A stretch of DNA of 64,000 bases from Saxidomus purpurata (GCA_022818135.1 JAFMSR010000010.1:29759132-29823131); one strand, 5' to 3'; counted from the first letter of the stretch, positions 48,780-61,170 are shown. Translations and numbers: made by a program. The notes: generated by a model from the letters alone, not told the origin.

Positions 48780-51700
48780 TTTATTTGTGAGTCTTCATTG
48801 AAGCATAGTGTTTAAAATTCTGATTACGTGATATATATGACCTAAAACACTAATATTACTTCTCTGTTTTTTATATTGGGAAATGAAATTTGAAAGCAGC
48901 TTCATATAAAAAAGTAATCACAATAATATTATAAATACTTTTTTTAAAGTGGTATAGGGGAATGTATTACCCACCTAGATTTATATTACCCGAACCGTTA
49001 GGCAAGGGTGGTATTATATCTTCAAAATCCCTTATGATACCTCAATGTCACTTTGCGACATCACAAAACAACGTCATAGATACTATATGCCGTCCGCAAT
49101 CTTGTTTGAAAAACGCGAGACTTTTCCTACGACTGCAGGTTTGTACTTTGAAATGTAAATAAATCATTTTCATACCTTTAAAATTTCGAACTATTTTAGC
49201 TGGGGATTAATGACGGGGAATGCAATATATACGGCTTGTCCGTTGATATCTTTTATGTTTACGGATCATTCATTGGCCAATCAAACGTCTGGATATTTCT
49301 TGGAAGGGTAATAAATTGTTTCAATTAAACAATAATTAAATTTAGAGTATAACAATACTGTGACTGTATAAGTTTATATCGGACGAGGATGATATCGGCA
49401 GAAAAACCTCGGTAATAACCTTGTATTTTCTATGTATCATATTATGACGTCGTCCTTATACACATATTTATCCTACCATCACTGCTTTATTTGTAGAAAA
49501 TCGGCCTAGGTTTACACGACAGGCAAGCTTTTCACATTCTATTTTTAGCCGCCATTTTTAAACTTTAAATCGGCTATCAGAGTGATTTTAAAACGCTACA
49601 ACTCATATCAATATGCCATTTTACACATGCTTTTATAGCTAGTACTAATATTGTCATTTTGTACAAAATCAAAGATGAATGACAAGTATTAAATCATTTA
49701 GGACAGCTTTAAGAAAAACTTTCTTCACTGGCCGTAGCAACAGCTGATGACGGACTACTTTCATGACCTAGTTTGTCGGTCATGAAGTGCATGTTAACAA
49801 TTAAACATTGATTAAAATTCTGACACAATAAAAATACAAACATGAGTTTTCTTTTGTATAATTATTTAATTTTCAACATCAACAAATGTCATTTTCAAAA
49901 TACATAAATACTGGTAGATCTAATCATGAATATTTCTCAATTAAGAAAATGCTGTATTAAATTGTTAAAATTGATTTTTTCACTGTTTTTAATCTTTCTC
50001 GCTGCCAAAATAAACAGTAAATGTATCTGAATTTAACTAGAATGAACTAGAACTGTGGAGAAAATTGAATGTTTGTGCACTTTAACGCCCATGATGTTGC
50101 AAGTTTGTATAATTTTTTTCAATTCTTGAAAAACTGCTAATATTTAAGAAAAAATGCATGCTTGGTCTGCTTTTAAACCATTTTTTATGTTGTTGAATTC
50201 AAAGGGTTTATCCCAAGCATGATCTTTTTATTATATAGAACCTGACCAAATGGTTAAATATCCAAGTATGTGATTGAAACATGAACTGTGGTAGAACCTA
50301 TACCCAAAGAGTCACTCAGTGATCATTTTTATGTAGATTTGTTTTTCTTAAAATTTAATATGCCAGAAAACATTAATTAATCTCCATGCATCATAAACAT
50401 AAACAATAACATATCAACATTTCAACCATTTTTTAGTCATATAGTCACTAATCAGCTCTTGTGTCTTACTTCTTTAAAGGTTCTTTCTTATTATTTTCAG
50501 CTTCTCATAAGTTATGATAGGTAGGTGATATTATCAACAAGTTAGCCTTTTGATCGAGTACTGAAATATATTTTTTTTTTGTCACTGAAAGGATTTAAGT
50601 TTGTCAGTATTGCAAGATTTGAAGTCCTTTCTTTTAATATGATAGATCTATTGTACGATATTGTTTATTTGAGACATTAATTCACACTGAGTCAATCATT
50701 CCATCAGGAAACATCTGGTCCAGAAATTACGGGATAACAGTATTTCTTGAATAAAAGATGCTATCATTGCATAGATCTATCTGGTTTTTCCAATGCAAAA
50801 CACTTTTCTGAATAAAATCCCATTCTAAACTGCATCGAATACGGTTGAATTAAGAGAATTTCGAGGAAAAACACTTCTGTCACTTCTGCAGATTTAGTAT
50901 ATACATGAAGTTATAAAAATAGGTTTCCCGCATCGCAGTATAAAATAGCGTGGGCGGGGTACCATTACGTTTAAAGCGGGGATTTTGTCTTGTGTGAATG
51001 CTATAGCGGTAAATTTTAAAGCAGATTTCTAAATAAAACAACTGGTTCCATTTTTATTCGATCGATAAAGACCATAGCCGGGTGCCTATAGTTTTCGAAT
51101 CGTTACTATTTTTAGAAATGACATAAACAGTAAACCTGAGAGGTGATAGAGGAAATCGATTTGTTTCAAATCTTGTTTTTATACACATTGTCACCATAAA
51201 CATGTGATCAGTAGGTAAGTAGAATAAGGAATTGCATCTGTAATTGGTTAGCTTACACGCAGTTGTAGGATGCATTTAAAGATACTGCAGTGAGCAGGGG
51301 CGAGGGTCAAGCCTAAGGGGGTGAGGTCCAGACCCCAAGCATCTGTGATATTTATAAATGCAATCAGTCAGTTATCGTGGTTATCACCTGAATGGCTAAC
51401 AAGGTTTGAAATTCGGTATTTTTAGTGAATAGTTCACGTCATCACTGTTCATGACACATGTTGTATTGACTGACGTCACTTATATGGCTTGCAGAAATTA
51501 ATGAAGCATACCAGTAAAGTTTATCTTATTCAGTTTAGAATAGCTTAAAATAACAGTTTTAGGTGTTGAGCTTTTTAAGTTTTATTTTTGCATGTTGTTT
51601 CACTTCAGTCTCACACGGACGTGTTTGTGTAGTGTATTAACATGATCAAAATAAATGTGTAACTGGGTTATGTTGTAATGCATCCATACGCGTCATAGCG

Positions 51701-51981
51701 ACAGACAATTTTAAAGCTGGAATTTAATCTTAATTAATAAAAACAAACGAGACATTTTTAGGTAAAATGTAGAATAAAAAGAATATTAGGTTACCGTCTT
51801 AGTGTGGGCTCGTCTCCGAAATGTTTATACGGCTCGGCAGAGCCTCGCCGTATTAACCTTTCTCCAACCCGTCTTATAAATTCAACCACACTAAGACAGT
51901 AACCTAATATTCTCTACTAACGAACCGATAAAATATATAGCTTTCGCGATAAAACTCACCCCTTGCTGATTTATTTTCAAA
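48780..51981. other. copy B sequence equivalent to the N gap
   Basis: 3.2 kb between the two flanks of the gap in copy A. No gene supported; the 66-codon frame at 48,962-49,162 has no motif. It contains the nested hairpin at 51,780-51,913. Confidence 0.55.
51780..51913. repeat. nested hairpin element, 28-bp arms
   Basis: 'agaatattaggttaccgtct' plus 'tagtgtgg' (51,780-51,807) is matched in reverse complement by 51,886-51,913 with one mismatch. A second GC-rich hairpin, 'cggctcggcagagcctcgcc', sits in the loop. It is probably a MITE-like foldback. Confidence 0.85.
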
Positions 51982-53821
51982 TGAATAACAAACGACTTCC
52001 ATTCATGCTATTTTTCAAGGATTTATTGAATAAAAAAACGGGTATTATAAGATGTGTAGAGATTACAAATTTGATCTTTTGTGTAAACGTGATGTTTCTA
52101 TGCAAGTTTGTGGAATTTTGGTTCTATTCAAGTGCAGTTCATGTGTCTTATGCTATTAAACAGCATAATAAAACATGCATTTAAACGCATTATAAAAAGT
52201 AGACTGTTAATATTATCTTTGGATGACGTTGACATAAATGATGCATGCAAATGTTAATTTTGCCTTATTGGATTAAATGTTGCTTCCCTTGGTCCGTTGG
52301 CCAGGTTCGTGATCTTGACCGTTTTATGCAAATGTACTTTTTCATAGAAGGGACATACTCTAGCAATGTCTGATAAAAATTGTGTAGATATCTACAGGTG
52401 TTCCGCTCCAATGCTCACCAGACTCCAAAGCATTGTAAGACGATTGAATGGTTATTATTTCGTACGTTCACAATGTTTTATTTCATTTAAATGGTAAAAC
52501 AAGAATTATCAATGCATGCATTGATATAATGATGCACAATACTTTTAAATAAAGACATGTAATATTTTGTCACATAAAATATTAATTCACAGACAGAACT
52601 TTGTCTAAGAAGCAATGCACACGTAAAACATTGTGTTTTCAGAGATAAAAAAATGTTCATAAGTTATTCCGTATGCAACATTGATTAGCTAAATTTAAAG
52701 CAGCTTTGAAAGTAATATCTTTCTTTATTTAGGAAGAATGTTCCTTTGTCATCAACAGAATATTTCTTCCATGTCTTGTCTTTGTAACGAGTATTTGCTT
52801 TCAGTCAATAAAGTACTAGTAGTTTCTTCTGACGTGTCGAGTATTCAGACTTGATTTTCGCTATGTCTTTAGTTTAAACATATTTTATTCCTAATTATAT
52901 ACAATTGTACAAACAGTTAAAAGATACATAATTGTACAAAGAGCAAAACGATTGGATTGGATTCTTCTCCTGAAAAGTAAAGTATTTGACAGGATCTTAC
53001 GATTAATGCAACATTACATTTACAAGGGTAGGGTGTATAGTGAGGGCAAACTTGGTTCAAGTGAGAAATCTGATCGCAAACTTGAGAAAATGGCGAACTG
53101 ATTCTACTTGGATAAGTCTTCTTTTCAGCGCAATGAAATTGTACGAATAGGCCGTTGGACAAGGGTTATATGTGGCTTTCATTCTGTTCTTAGTATCAAA
53201 ACGCAATGTTTCGGACTTTTGATGTTATTGAAGGTTGAATTTGGGTAGGTCGAACCTTCGCCAGATAGAAACCAAAAGTGCTTCACAATTTTTTTTCAAC
53301 GTTTTCACTCAAATCGTTGGATGTTAAAGCCAGACGAGAAAGGGCGAGCGTAGGAAATATTCTTATGCAGTTCATTGCGATCACAAACACATTTTAGCCC
53401 AAAACTTTATATTTACAAACTTGTCACGCGCGCTTCACTTCGTTTACTTCTAGCAAGTACATCGTTCTATAACAATGACTTGAATTTCAACGTGCGATTA
53501 TCGTTTTGACATTCTACAAGTTGTTTGCATGCAGTTTGTTTCAGAATGATATTTCATTGTTTCTTTTAGTTTTGATCTAAATAGATATGTATCTGTAATT
53601 AAGTTTATATCATGTGGAGTACTTTAATACTGATAATAATTGTATAAGTAGTCACGAGTTGTTTAACCAGTTTGCTTTTCGGCTCAAGCAATCCCCCCAA
53701 TTTAGTAAAATTTTCAATTTGACTATTTGCCTGTCTAAAGTAACGTACATTTTAGATAAATGTTTTGTCACGTGTGTATAATGTTAGTTGCAGGGGTTGA
53801 AACGCTAATTCGTCATAAATA

Positions 53822-53968
53822 CACGCATGTCTTATATGCACGCATGTCTTATATTGCACGCATGTCTTATATTGCACGCATGTCTTATATTGCACGCATG
53901 TCTTATATGCACGCATATCTTATGTCGCGTGCATATAAGACATGCGTGCATATAAGACATGCGCATGT
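53822..53968 (+). repeat. 17-18 bp minisatellite, copy B
   Basis: About six direct units of the acgcatgtcttatatgc type are followed by two units in the opposite orientation ('gtgcatataagacatgc' twice), forming an inverted repeat at the right end. Copy A has only direct units. Confidence 0.85.
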
Positions 53969-54795
53969 ATCTCCTTGTCAAAATCAATGTCCAAAAGTTA
54001 TTTCAGAGTTTAGCAAAGCTCAATAGAATTTAATTTCTGTCTTTCACCAATATATTGTCAAGTTAACATTGCTGTCAACGATTTGTTTACCTTCCTTTTG
54101 AATACCGGTATTTGTTAATTGCAACAATGCATTCAATAAAACCTTTATCTTCTTTATCGATGTTACGACAATGAAGTGATGTTTATTTTACTCATATATG
54201 TAACTGAGTATTATAACAAACTTGGAGAAAATATAGTTATGAAAATTCATTACTTTCAATAAATAGTAGAGAAAGGCAGTGTAGTAATTCCATACAGAAT
54301 TATTATATTCAATTAGACGGTACACAAGTAAAGGCTACTTTATTGGTAAAACTCACATAAATAAAGCACTATTAACATTTATAAATACATTGATATATTA
54401 AAGTCCCAGTACCACTTTGAATTAACTGATATTATAACAAAAATATATTGATAAGATAATGATAGAACCATGTTCTATTCACTCTAAAACAATGTTGTAA
54501 ATGTGATCCTGGGACTGTAAAAACAATTATCAAATCATGTTGAAAATGTCACAAACAAATGTATTATAGAAATAAACATCTTGGAGGACGATTTTGTTGA
54601 AATCTTTTTACAACAATGAACGTTTAATCTTGTGATTAAAAGAGTATAAAATGGATGCATTTATTTTCCTTTTTTATAGATATACATCCGTATAACACTA
54701 TATCGACTGACATAATTCAGTGATAACGTTTATCAAACAGATATAATGCACACATGTCTCATTGTTCAATACTTTTTGCATAGTTTTATTGCCTG

Positions 54796-55965
54796 CTATT
54801 GCGACCTGTTTGCCTGTGGCAATCTCCCGAGGAATTCAATGGCTCTCTGCTTTACAAAATCCGGTACTGATCTGTTATTCCTAAAGAAATTAAGCTTACT
54901 TATGAAACCATCATTTACGGCAAACGTCCCATTCTGATATTTTTCTAGGTCAGTGCTGAGCCTTTCGTAGGCGATCTTCCAGTGCAGAGACACAACGACG
55001 GGATGGTTACTTCTTGATGAGAGTCTCAGTCTCTCTATCACCATTTTCTCAGATGCTGAAAGTTCATCTGTGTTGGTATCACTTGTATACTTCAGTGGTA
55101 TTTGGTCAAGTATCCCCGATTCGTATTTCTGCAAAAGTCTTTGAGCCAATCGCTTTAAGTGTATTGGAACATCCGGATTGTTTGCTAAGAACTTCAGCTT
55201 ATGGATCGGGATTGTTATGCTGTAATTTGTGTTTGCGTTCAAATGTTCAATATTATCGTTAACCTCTTGTTCTGCAATCTTCCAGTGCAAAGATACTACG
55301 ACAGGATGGTAGTTACTTGAAGACAGCTTCAACCTCTCTATGACCATTCTTTCTGCATCAGCCAGTTCTTCAACAGTTGTATTTCTGTCATATTTTCGTG
55401 ATACTCTGTCCAGTATAATCGATTCATTCTTCTGCATGAGTGTTTGAGCAATACATTTAACGACGGCTGGAACACCAGGATTGTTCGTAAAGAATTTAAG
55501 CCTCGGAACTGGTATCGTCATGTCATAATCAGGGTCCGCATTTAAGTTTTCGATGGCTTCTTTGACCTCTTGTTCTGCGATTTTCCAGTATAAGGCTACT
55601 ACTGTGGGAGGATATTCTGGTTCATCATCAGACAAAGGTTTCAATCCTCTGATCATCTGATACTCGGTCTTGGATATATTCACGAGTGGAGTTTCGACAG
55701 TGTACTTCTCTTGTATATCGCTAGTAACAATTTCAACAACTTGTCGTTTGATTCTGATTGCATCATTTTGCAGTGGCTCAGATCCACAGTGCTCTATGTC
55801 GCTAAGCTTGAAAAGAAGGCCACGATCTGGATTAAACGTGGCAGGGTCTTCAAGCTGTTCTTCAACTGACTTCAGATAACTGTTCCATTCCTGATTCTTT
55901 AAGCGTTTAATCGCATCCGGGAGATCAGACATCTCTTTCGCTGTTGTGTCGTTCAGCGCTTTAAT
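54796..55965 (-). CDS. orphan repeat-array exon, paralogue of EXD1-like exon 6
   Basis: The frame is open from the acceptor at 55,966 to a stop at 54,796: 11 codons (IKALNDTTAKE) plus 378 from the ATG at 55,932. It is closely similar to exon 6 at 17,052-19,133, with the same MSDLPDAIKRLKNQ start and VKQRAIEFLG end, but only three repeat units: a first divergent one, one ANTNYSITIP unit and the terminal unit. The five nuclease exons are absent; upstream homology to copy A stops at 56,383, inside the intron, where (CA)n elements begin. The open frame despite many substitutions suggests either recent truncation or continued use from the internal ATG. No promoter was identified. It could equally be a dying fragment or an alternative haplotype. 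Confidence 0.7.
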   Translation of the reverse strand: MKALNDTTAKEMSDLPDAIKRLKNQEWNSYLKSVEEQLEDPATFNPDRGLLFKLSDIEHCGSEPLQNDAIRIKRQVVEIVTSDIQEKYTVETPLVNISKTEYQMIRGLKPLSDDEPEYPPTVVALYWKIAEQEVKEAIENLNADPDYDMTIPVPRLKFFTNNPGVPAVVKCIAQTLMQKNESIILDRVSRKYDRNTTVEELADAERMVIERLKLSSSNYHPVVVSLHWKIAEQEVNDNIEHLNANTNYSITIPIHKLKFLANNPDVPIHLKRLAQRLLQKYESGILDQIPLKYTSDTNTDELSASEKMVIERLRLSSRSNHPVVVSLHWKIAYERLSTDLEKYQNGTFAVNDGFISKLNFFRNNRSVPDFVKQRAIEFLGRLPQANRSQ

Positions 55966-56383
55966 CTACAAAAAGAAACAACAGTACAAATTTAACCATA
56001 CTATATGCAAACAGACACTGTTGTCTAGCAAACACTGTCAGGTCTATATAATGAGGTATATTTTATATTTTTACAAATTTATGTATGCTGAATACATACA
56101 TTTTGTTTGTATTAATCATACTTATAGACATTTGTTAGTGTTGTAATGTTAAATGCAATTTGTTACTGTTGCTGCCATTATTATTTAGCGATATCGTAGT
56201 AAAGGTATATCAAAACAAAAGTGTCAAAATGTGTAAAAAAAATCCTATTACCATTGCCACAGTGGAAAATGTGATGGTAATCAGAATCTTGATTAAGTTT
56301 GTGAAAAATGATATTCTAAGTGAGGTAGCGGAAATTAAAATGTGTTAGAACTTCGACAGTTGAAAGGGACAAAAGGGTAGTTT
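55966..56383 (-). other. remnant of the last intron upstream of the orphan exon
   Basis: Matches copy A 19,134-19,552 nearly base for base, including the 'tttttgtag' acceptor. It confirms that the orphan exon came from the spliced gene by DNA-level duplication, not by retroposition. Confidence 0.85.
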
Positions 56384-56387
56384 CATT

Positions 56388-56474
56388 AAAACAAAAATAA
56401 TATCAAACAGGGAATGCCACGTACCAAAAACGCAGCCTCCCCAAAACGAGCCCCACAGCACCAAGAAGTGCACA

Positions 56475-56529
<55 letters not shown>

Positions 56530-56746
56530 CACACAACACACACACACACACAATCATGTACACACACAAACATACACTACCAACACACACAAGCATACAA
56601 AGCAAACACACGAGGACAAAACGAACAATTAACGGAACACAGTGGGGCACCGCCTTGGAACGGTCAGTGGCAAAAACACCACTGGGGAGCTTAAACCGGT
56701 TTATGGTGCGCACCCAACCTCACTCTTACCCCCACCATGTTCCAAA
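56388..56746 (+). mobile_element. (CA)n element, copy 3 (full length)
   Basis: Complete left module, (CA)n with interruptions (about 56,473-56,560), and right module ending 'caccatgttccaaa'. It begins exactly where copy A homology ends. Confidence 0.8.
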
Positions 56747-56828
56747 AAAACAAAAATAATATCAAACAGGGAATGCCACGTACCAAAAACGCAGCCTCCC
56801 CAAAACGAGCCCCACATCACCCAGAAGT

Positions 56829-56890
<62 letters not shown>
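56747..56890 (+). mobile_element. (CA)n element, copy 4 (left half)
   Basis: Left module plus a pure CA run (about 56,829-56,890). It ends exactly where homology to copy A resumes, at 24,681 (gtgttattcacgtcgcc). Confidence 0.8.
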
Positions 56891-56893
<3 letters not shown>

Positions 56894-57240
56894 TTATTCA
56901 CGTCGCCCTATCTATTATAACGTATAATTGATATATTTCTTTATTGACATATTTTACGCCTTTTATGAATACAGCAGCTCAAACTTCAGGAATAAAAAAC
57001 CCCCATGAAATCTTAAAGTATACTAATGTCATTTGTCCTTTTACATTTTTTGTATGACTAGTGGCTTTAAAAATATATAGGTTAAGTTGTTTTCCGAAAA
57101 TCACAACTCGTAACACAATTAGTTTGTTATTGTATTCGGTTATACGTTTCACGTCATATGATAGTCACAACGTATTGATCAGGTACTACTTTTGTCAGGT
57201 CACCGATTTTTATCAAGATGCGCTGAGTCAGATATACAAA

Positions 57241-57323
57241 AAAACAAAAATAATATCAAACAGGGAATGCCACGTACCAAAAACGTAGCCTCCCCAAAAC
57301 GAGCCCCACAGCACCCAGAACAC
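57241..57323 (+). mobile_element. 83-bp insertion of the element's left module
   Basis: Flanked by ATACAAA at 57,234-57,240 and 57,324-57,330. Copy A has one ATACAAA (25,027-25,033) and no insert. It is therefore a truncated element inserted with a 7-base target duplication after the copies separated. Confidence 0.85.
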
Positions 57324-57648
57324 ATACAAAGTCATACAGTACGGTTGAGCGATTACACTAAAATAATGTATACATGTATTGTACTCATTTTTTAAAATTT
57401 AGTTGCGTAATAAACACTTGAGATACTTTTGTGGTTGAGTTAGATGTTGATATTAAATGCAGACATGTTATATTCTAAAACTTCAGTTTTCCAGAGCGTT
57501 GATATAACCAAAATATATGAATCGGTGTCACAGTTATATTCCTATTGAATATGTATAGAGTTAATCACTAAAATTGTGAATCCTATTGTTTGTTAGGTAA
57601 TTTCAATTTATATATCTAATTACAGAAACAACTCAGTACAACTAATAA

Positions 57649-58270
57649 GCATATATAATACACGATCTTTTATAAAATAATGTTTTAATGCGTGAATGTA
57701 ACCTTCGTGACAAGTTTCCAGTGTTTTTTCGGTGTTTGAAAAAAGTTATGGATTTTTTTCATAGCGAGTACACTGTCTGAACAAAATAATTTGAGTACAT
57801 TGTCTGAACGTTTTTTCTCAATGCATCGACCGACTCATTTATATTCATTTCTTTGTAGTTTGGAGCACCGAAGCAAGCATTTCGTTCCTGTCACGTTTTT
57901 AAGAGATTGGAAGGTAGGAGTCAAGTATTTTTCTGATTTCTAGAAAATTCAATCCAATGTTCATAAACAATACATACTCTTGTAAAGAACTGACATTTTG
58001 TAAAATGTAAAATGTTTATTTTTAAAACAGTTCAATATCTGGTCTTCGCCGTCTGTAATTCATATTCTAATTCAACATTGTGAGAAAATAAATATATGTC
58101 GGTGCACTTGTGACATGCCATGAGAGTTTTAATACTCATTCGTTAATAAAAACTACTATGTACTGAGACTATCTCTCCAATATGTGATAATTATTTTAAT
58201 CTGCTACTATACACAACCGGTTCATGGTTGCATTATTTTACTGATTTCAGGATTTGAATTACATACATCT
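57649..58270. other. B-only non-coding stretch
   Basis: Not found in copy A. AT-rich, with a 27-base near-repeat around 'gagtacantgtctgaac' at about 57,767-57,809. No gene seen. Confidence 0.45.
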
Positions 58271-58593
58271 ATCAGAATGGTACGTACATAGTTGTAAATT
58301 CTTATCGGTAATCGACGATTAAATGTCTGTTACATGTACTAGTCTAAAATTTTCCTTTGAATACGGAATACATTTCTTGAAAGAAGGGCAATTCATGAAA
58401 ATTGCTTTATATCATTTGAAATGAGTGTCAAAGTACATGAATCATGTAGACAATGTAGTAAAACCTGACTGTTAATGTAGTTTGTGCAGAACCGGAAAAA
58501 GTATATGACATAACGATAAAGCTTTTTTCAAATTATTGATATTAAACATCTTAATGATATATGTCATGTATCTAAAAAAATAATTTCAGGTTG

Positions 58594-58712
58594 ATCTGCC
58601 GAAACTGTGGTAAGGGATATAAAGGCCGTTCAGGGCTTCATCCATTATGGAAAGGCACCCTATCGATACTGTGGAAAGCTTTTTTGTTTAGCAAGTCCAA
58701 GATTCAGAGGCA
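58594..58712 (+). pseudogene. C2H2 zinc-finger relic, left arm
   Basis: The frame reads CRNCGKGYKGRSGLHP, then after a shift YCGKLF in one frame and KAFLFSKSKIQRHR in another. Together these match two C2H2 fingers (C-x2-C-GK.Y.....L..H, then C-GKAF..SKIQRH) with frameshifts and a lost second histidine. No complete finger remains in a single frame. Zinc-finger identity is well supported by the GK.Y and KIQRH spacing; the parent gene is unknown. Confidence 0.6.
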
Positions 58713-59419
58713 CAGGTTTGCAAAATTATTTCCTTACTAAGTGTTTCATCATGCAAATTTGATTAAACTTGACTACACGATGGCATACATTAGAGCTACT
58801 AGTATATCTGTGAACAAGTAAATTGTGGTCTTATGGCGGCACATCATTAAAAGAACAAATATCAAACATGGATTTTTCATATGCATTATTGTTATAATTC
58901 ATTGATTGCTTATACCAGCGGTTGAAAACCAGAACACGAAATATCAATACGACAGTAATGTTCATGTTATAATGGTTCTTTTGTTAGTTTTTTCTATGAA
59001 GCAATTGATTTTACACTGAACAATAAGTCGATGCACATGCAGAAAACCATACCAATACAGTCGTCGTTTTTTGAAACGGTTTAAATTATTCATACACCAT
59101 GTATACTTTTCCGTATGTGCATCGATGTTTCTACACACCCGTATGAGAGGAAAGATGGTCCAGGAGAGCTAACTTCAATCTAAACGCCTTACAGCAATCA
59201 CTACTTCAGTTTGGCATGATGGACCTTATGCTGATTAAATTCACCGTTGGTGGCAAATGTCACAGCTAAACAGCTTTGGACCATCGTGTACCGATGCCCT
59301 AAATGTGTAAACATTATTGTTCAGTGTAAAATCAATTGCTTCATAGAAAAAATGCATGCCATCATGTAGTCAAGATTTATCAAATCTGCCTGATGAAACA
59401 CTTAGTAAGGAAATACAAA

Positions 59420-59545
59420 CCTGTGCCTCTGAGTCTTAGACTTGCTAAAATATAGCCTTCCACCGCATCGATAGGGTGCCCTTCCATCATGGATGAAACC
59501 CTAAACGGCCTTTATATGCCTTACCACAGTTTCGGCAGACCAACG
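59420..59545 (-). pseudogene. C2H2 zinc-finger relic, right arm
   Basis: The inverted counterpart of the left-arm relic reads CRNCGKAYKGRLGFHP followed by a stop, and then a degenerate second finger with further stops. The two relics have different lesions. Confidence 0.55.
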
Positions 59546-60059
59546 TCTATCCAGATTCCGGATATAATTTTTTTTAAGTTTTAAGACATATAACATATAT
59601 CATTTAGATATTTAATATCAATAATTTGAAAAAAACTTTTTAATTATTATTATATCATATACTTTTTCAGGTTCTGCACAAACTACATTAACAGTCAGGT
59701 TTTACTGCATTGTCTACATGATTCATGTACTTTGACACTTATTTCAAATGATATAAAGCAATTTTCATGAATTGCCCTTCTTTCAAGAAATGTATTCCGT
59801 ATTCAAAGGAAAATTTTAGACTAGTAACAGACATTTAATCGTCGATTACCGATAAGAATTTACAACTATATACATACCATTCTGATACAGCAAAGATATC
59901 AATTGTTACTCGGAAATAATTAATTTGAAATCCGATTAATATTAACAGTGTGATTCAATATCAGTATAAGGTTTAAATTTCTGTACAATTATCTAATTGC
60001 TTTTATTAAAAAAACTAGTTACCTGCTGACACGAAACTCCTTAAATGTAAAATGAAATT

Positions 60060-60145
60060 GAAAGTGCTTATTGATTCCATTTTGACTACCTGTAGAATGT
60101 AATCAATAAGCACTTAAATAATTTATCACATGATTTTCCGCAAAC
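60060..60145. repeat. decayed copy B version of the 44-bp hairpin
   Basis: The inner arms 'agtgcttattgattccatt' and 'aatgtaatcaataagcactt' still pair. The outer left arm present in copy A is missing here. Confidence 0.75.
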
Positions 60146-60611
60146 GTTAAAGGAGTTTCGTATTAGCAGATAACTAGATTTTAAAAAAGGCTTAATTTAA
60201 TGAAAGGATAAGTGACTCTTCTCTGTGATTGACCCAAGGTAGCAATAAAACGGCACGAGTTTAATGCCAATTCTGAGCTTACTTTATCTTAAATGTTATC
60301 CAGTCTCTTTCAAGTAGTAAATATTTAATTATTTATATCTTGTTGGTGTTAACATACTAAACAAAGTCCCCACTGTTGTCTACAGTTTTCTTTACTAGTC
60401 AACATTGTATGTACATTGTATATCAGATCTGCTGACCTTTATAAGTGTTTGACCCTATTTGCCCACCAATCGAATCGTTCAGATTTTCAAAAATTATTAA
60501 AACTAACTACTGAAATCATTCAATTCATTAAGAGTTCAGTTAATAGAATAGAATACACTTTAGCTCCGCCGACAATTTATGTCGGTGGCTATACAAACAC
60601 TAAGTAGGTTA

Positions 60612-60695
60612 GAGTCAAATTTTAACACTAAAGAAACTCCGCTCGTTCGTTACCACTCGCTCCCGTAGGGTTTCTTAATTGTTAAAATTTGACTT
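60612..60695. repeat. decayed copy B version of the 28-bp hairpin
   Basis: The right arm is unchanged from copy A, but the left arm carries several substitutions ('acactaaagaaactc'), so the stem is imperfect. Confidence 0.75.
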
Positions 60696-60819
60696 AATAA
60701 ACACTAACTTAACACTTTAAGCTATCTTAACATTTTGTCGCCTTAATGGACGATTACTCTACCTATCGTTATTATGCCCCCTTTCGAAGAAGGTCGGTCC
60801 GTCGGTCGGTAGAGCAACA

Positions 60820-61170
60820 GTAAACTCGAGAAAGCGTGGGCCTAGCATCTTGAAACTTAGTGAGGAAGTTAGTCATGAACAGCAGATGACCTTTATTAAT
60901 TTTGAATGGATTCCGGACAATAACTTGAGAAAATGTGGGGTAAGCATCTTGAAACTTAATGTGGAGGTAGGTCATGACCAGCAGATTACCCCTATTGATT
61001 TAGAGTTCAGCAGGTCAAAGGTCACAGCGACCTAAGATGATTAAACGGTTTCTTGACGAAAACTCGAGAAAGGCTGGGCCTAGCTACATGAATTTGATGT
61101 GGAGGTTAGTCATGACCAGCAGATGACCCCTATTGATTTTGAGGTCAGTAGGTCAAAGGTTAAGGTCAAA
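60820..61170 (+). repeat. dispersed three-unit repeat, copy B version
   Basis: Counterpart of 34,050-34,410 with the same unit order and small differences. Confidence 0.7.

Larger units (their letters stand above)
58271..59884. repeat. large inverted repeat with C2H2 zinc-finger relics
   Basis: The left arm (58,271-59,028) and right arm (59,313-59,884) are reverse complements, for example 'aatgtctgttacatgtacta' at 58,321 against 59,820-59,840 and 'ggttctgcacaaactacatt' at 59,682 against about 58,472-58,491. The left arm has about 200 extra bases (58,780-58,985). The spacer is 284 bases. Each arm holds a decayed zinc-finger segment, described separately. A transcript through it would fold into a long hairpin. 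Confidence 0.85.

Noticed and set aside
56414..56931. Several overlapping frames around (CA)n at 56.4-56.9 kb
   Set aside because: Same cause: microsatellite plus element modules. The shared peptide ends simply reflect repeated element copies.
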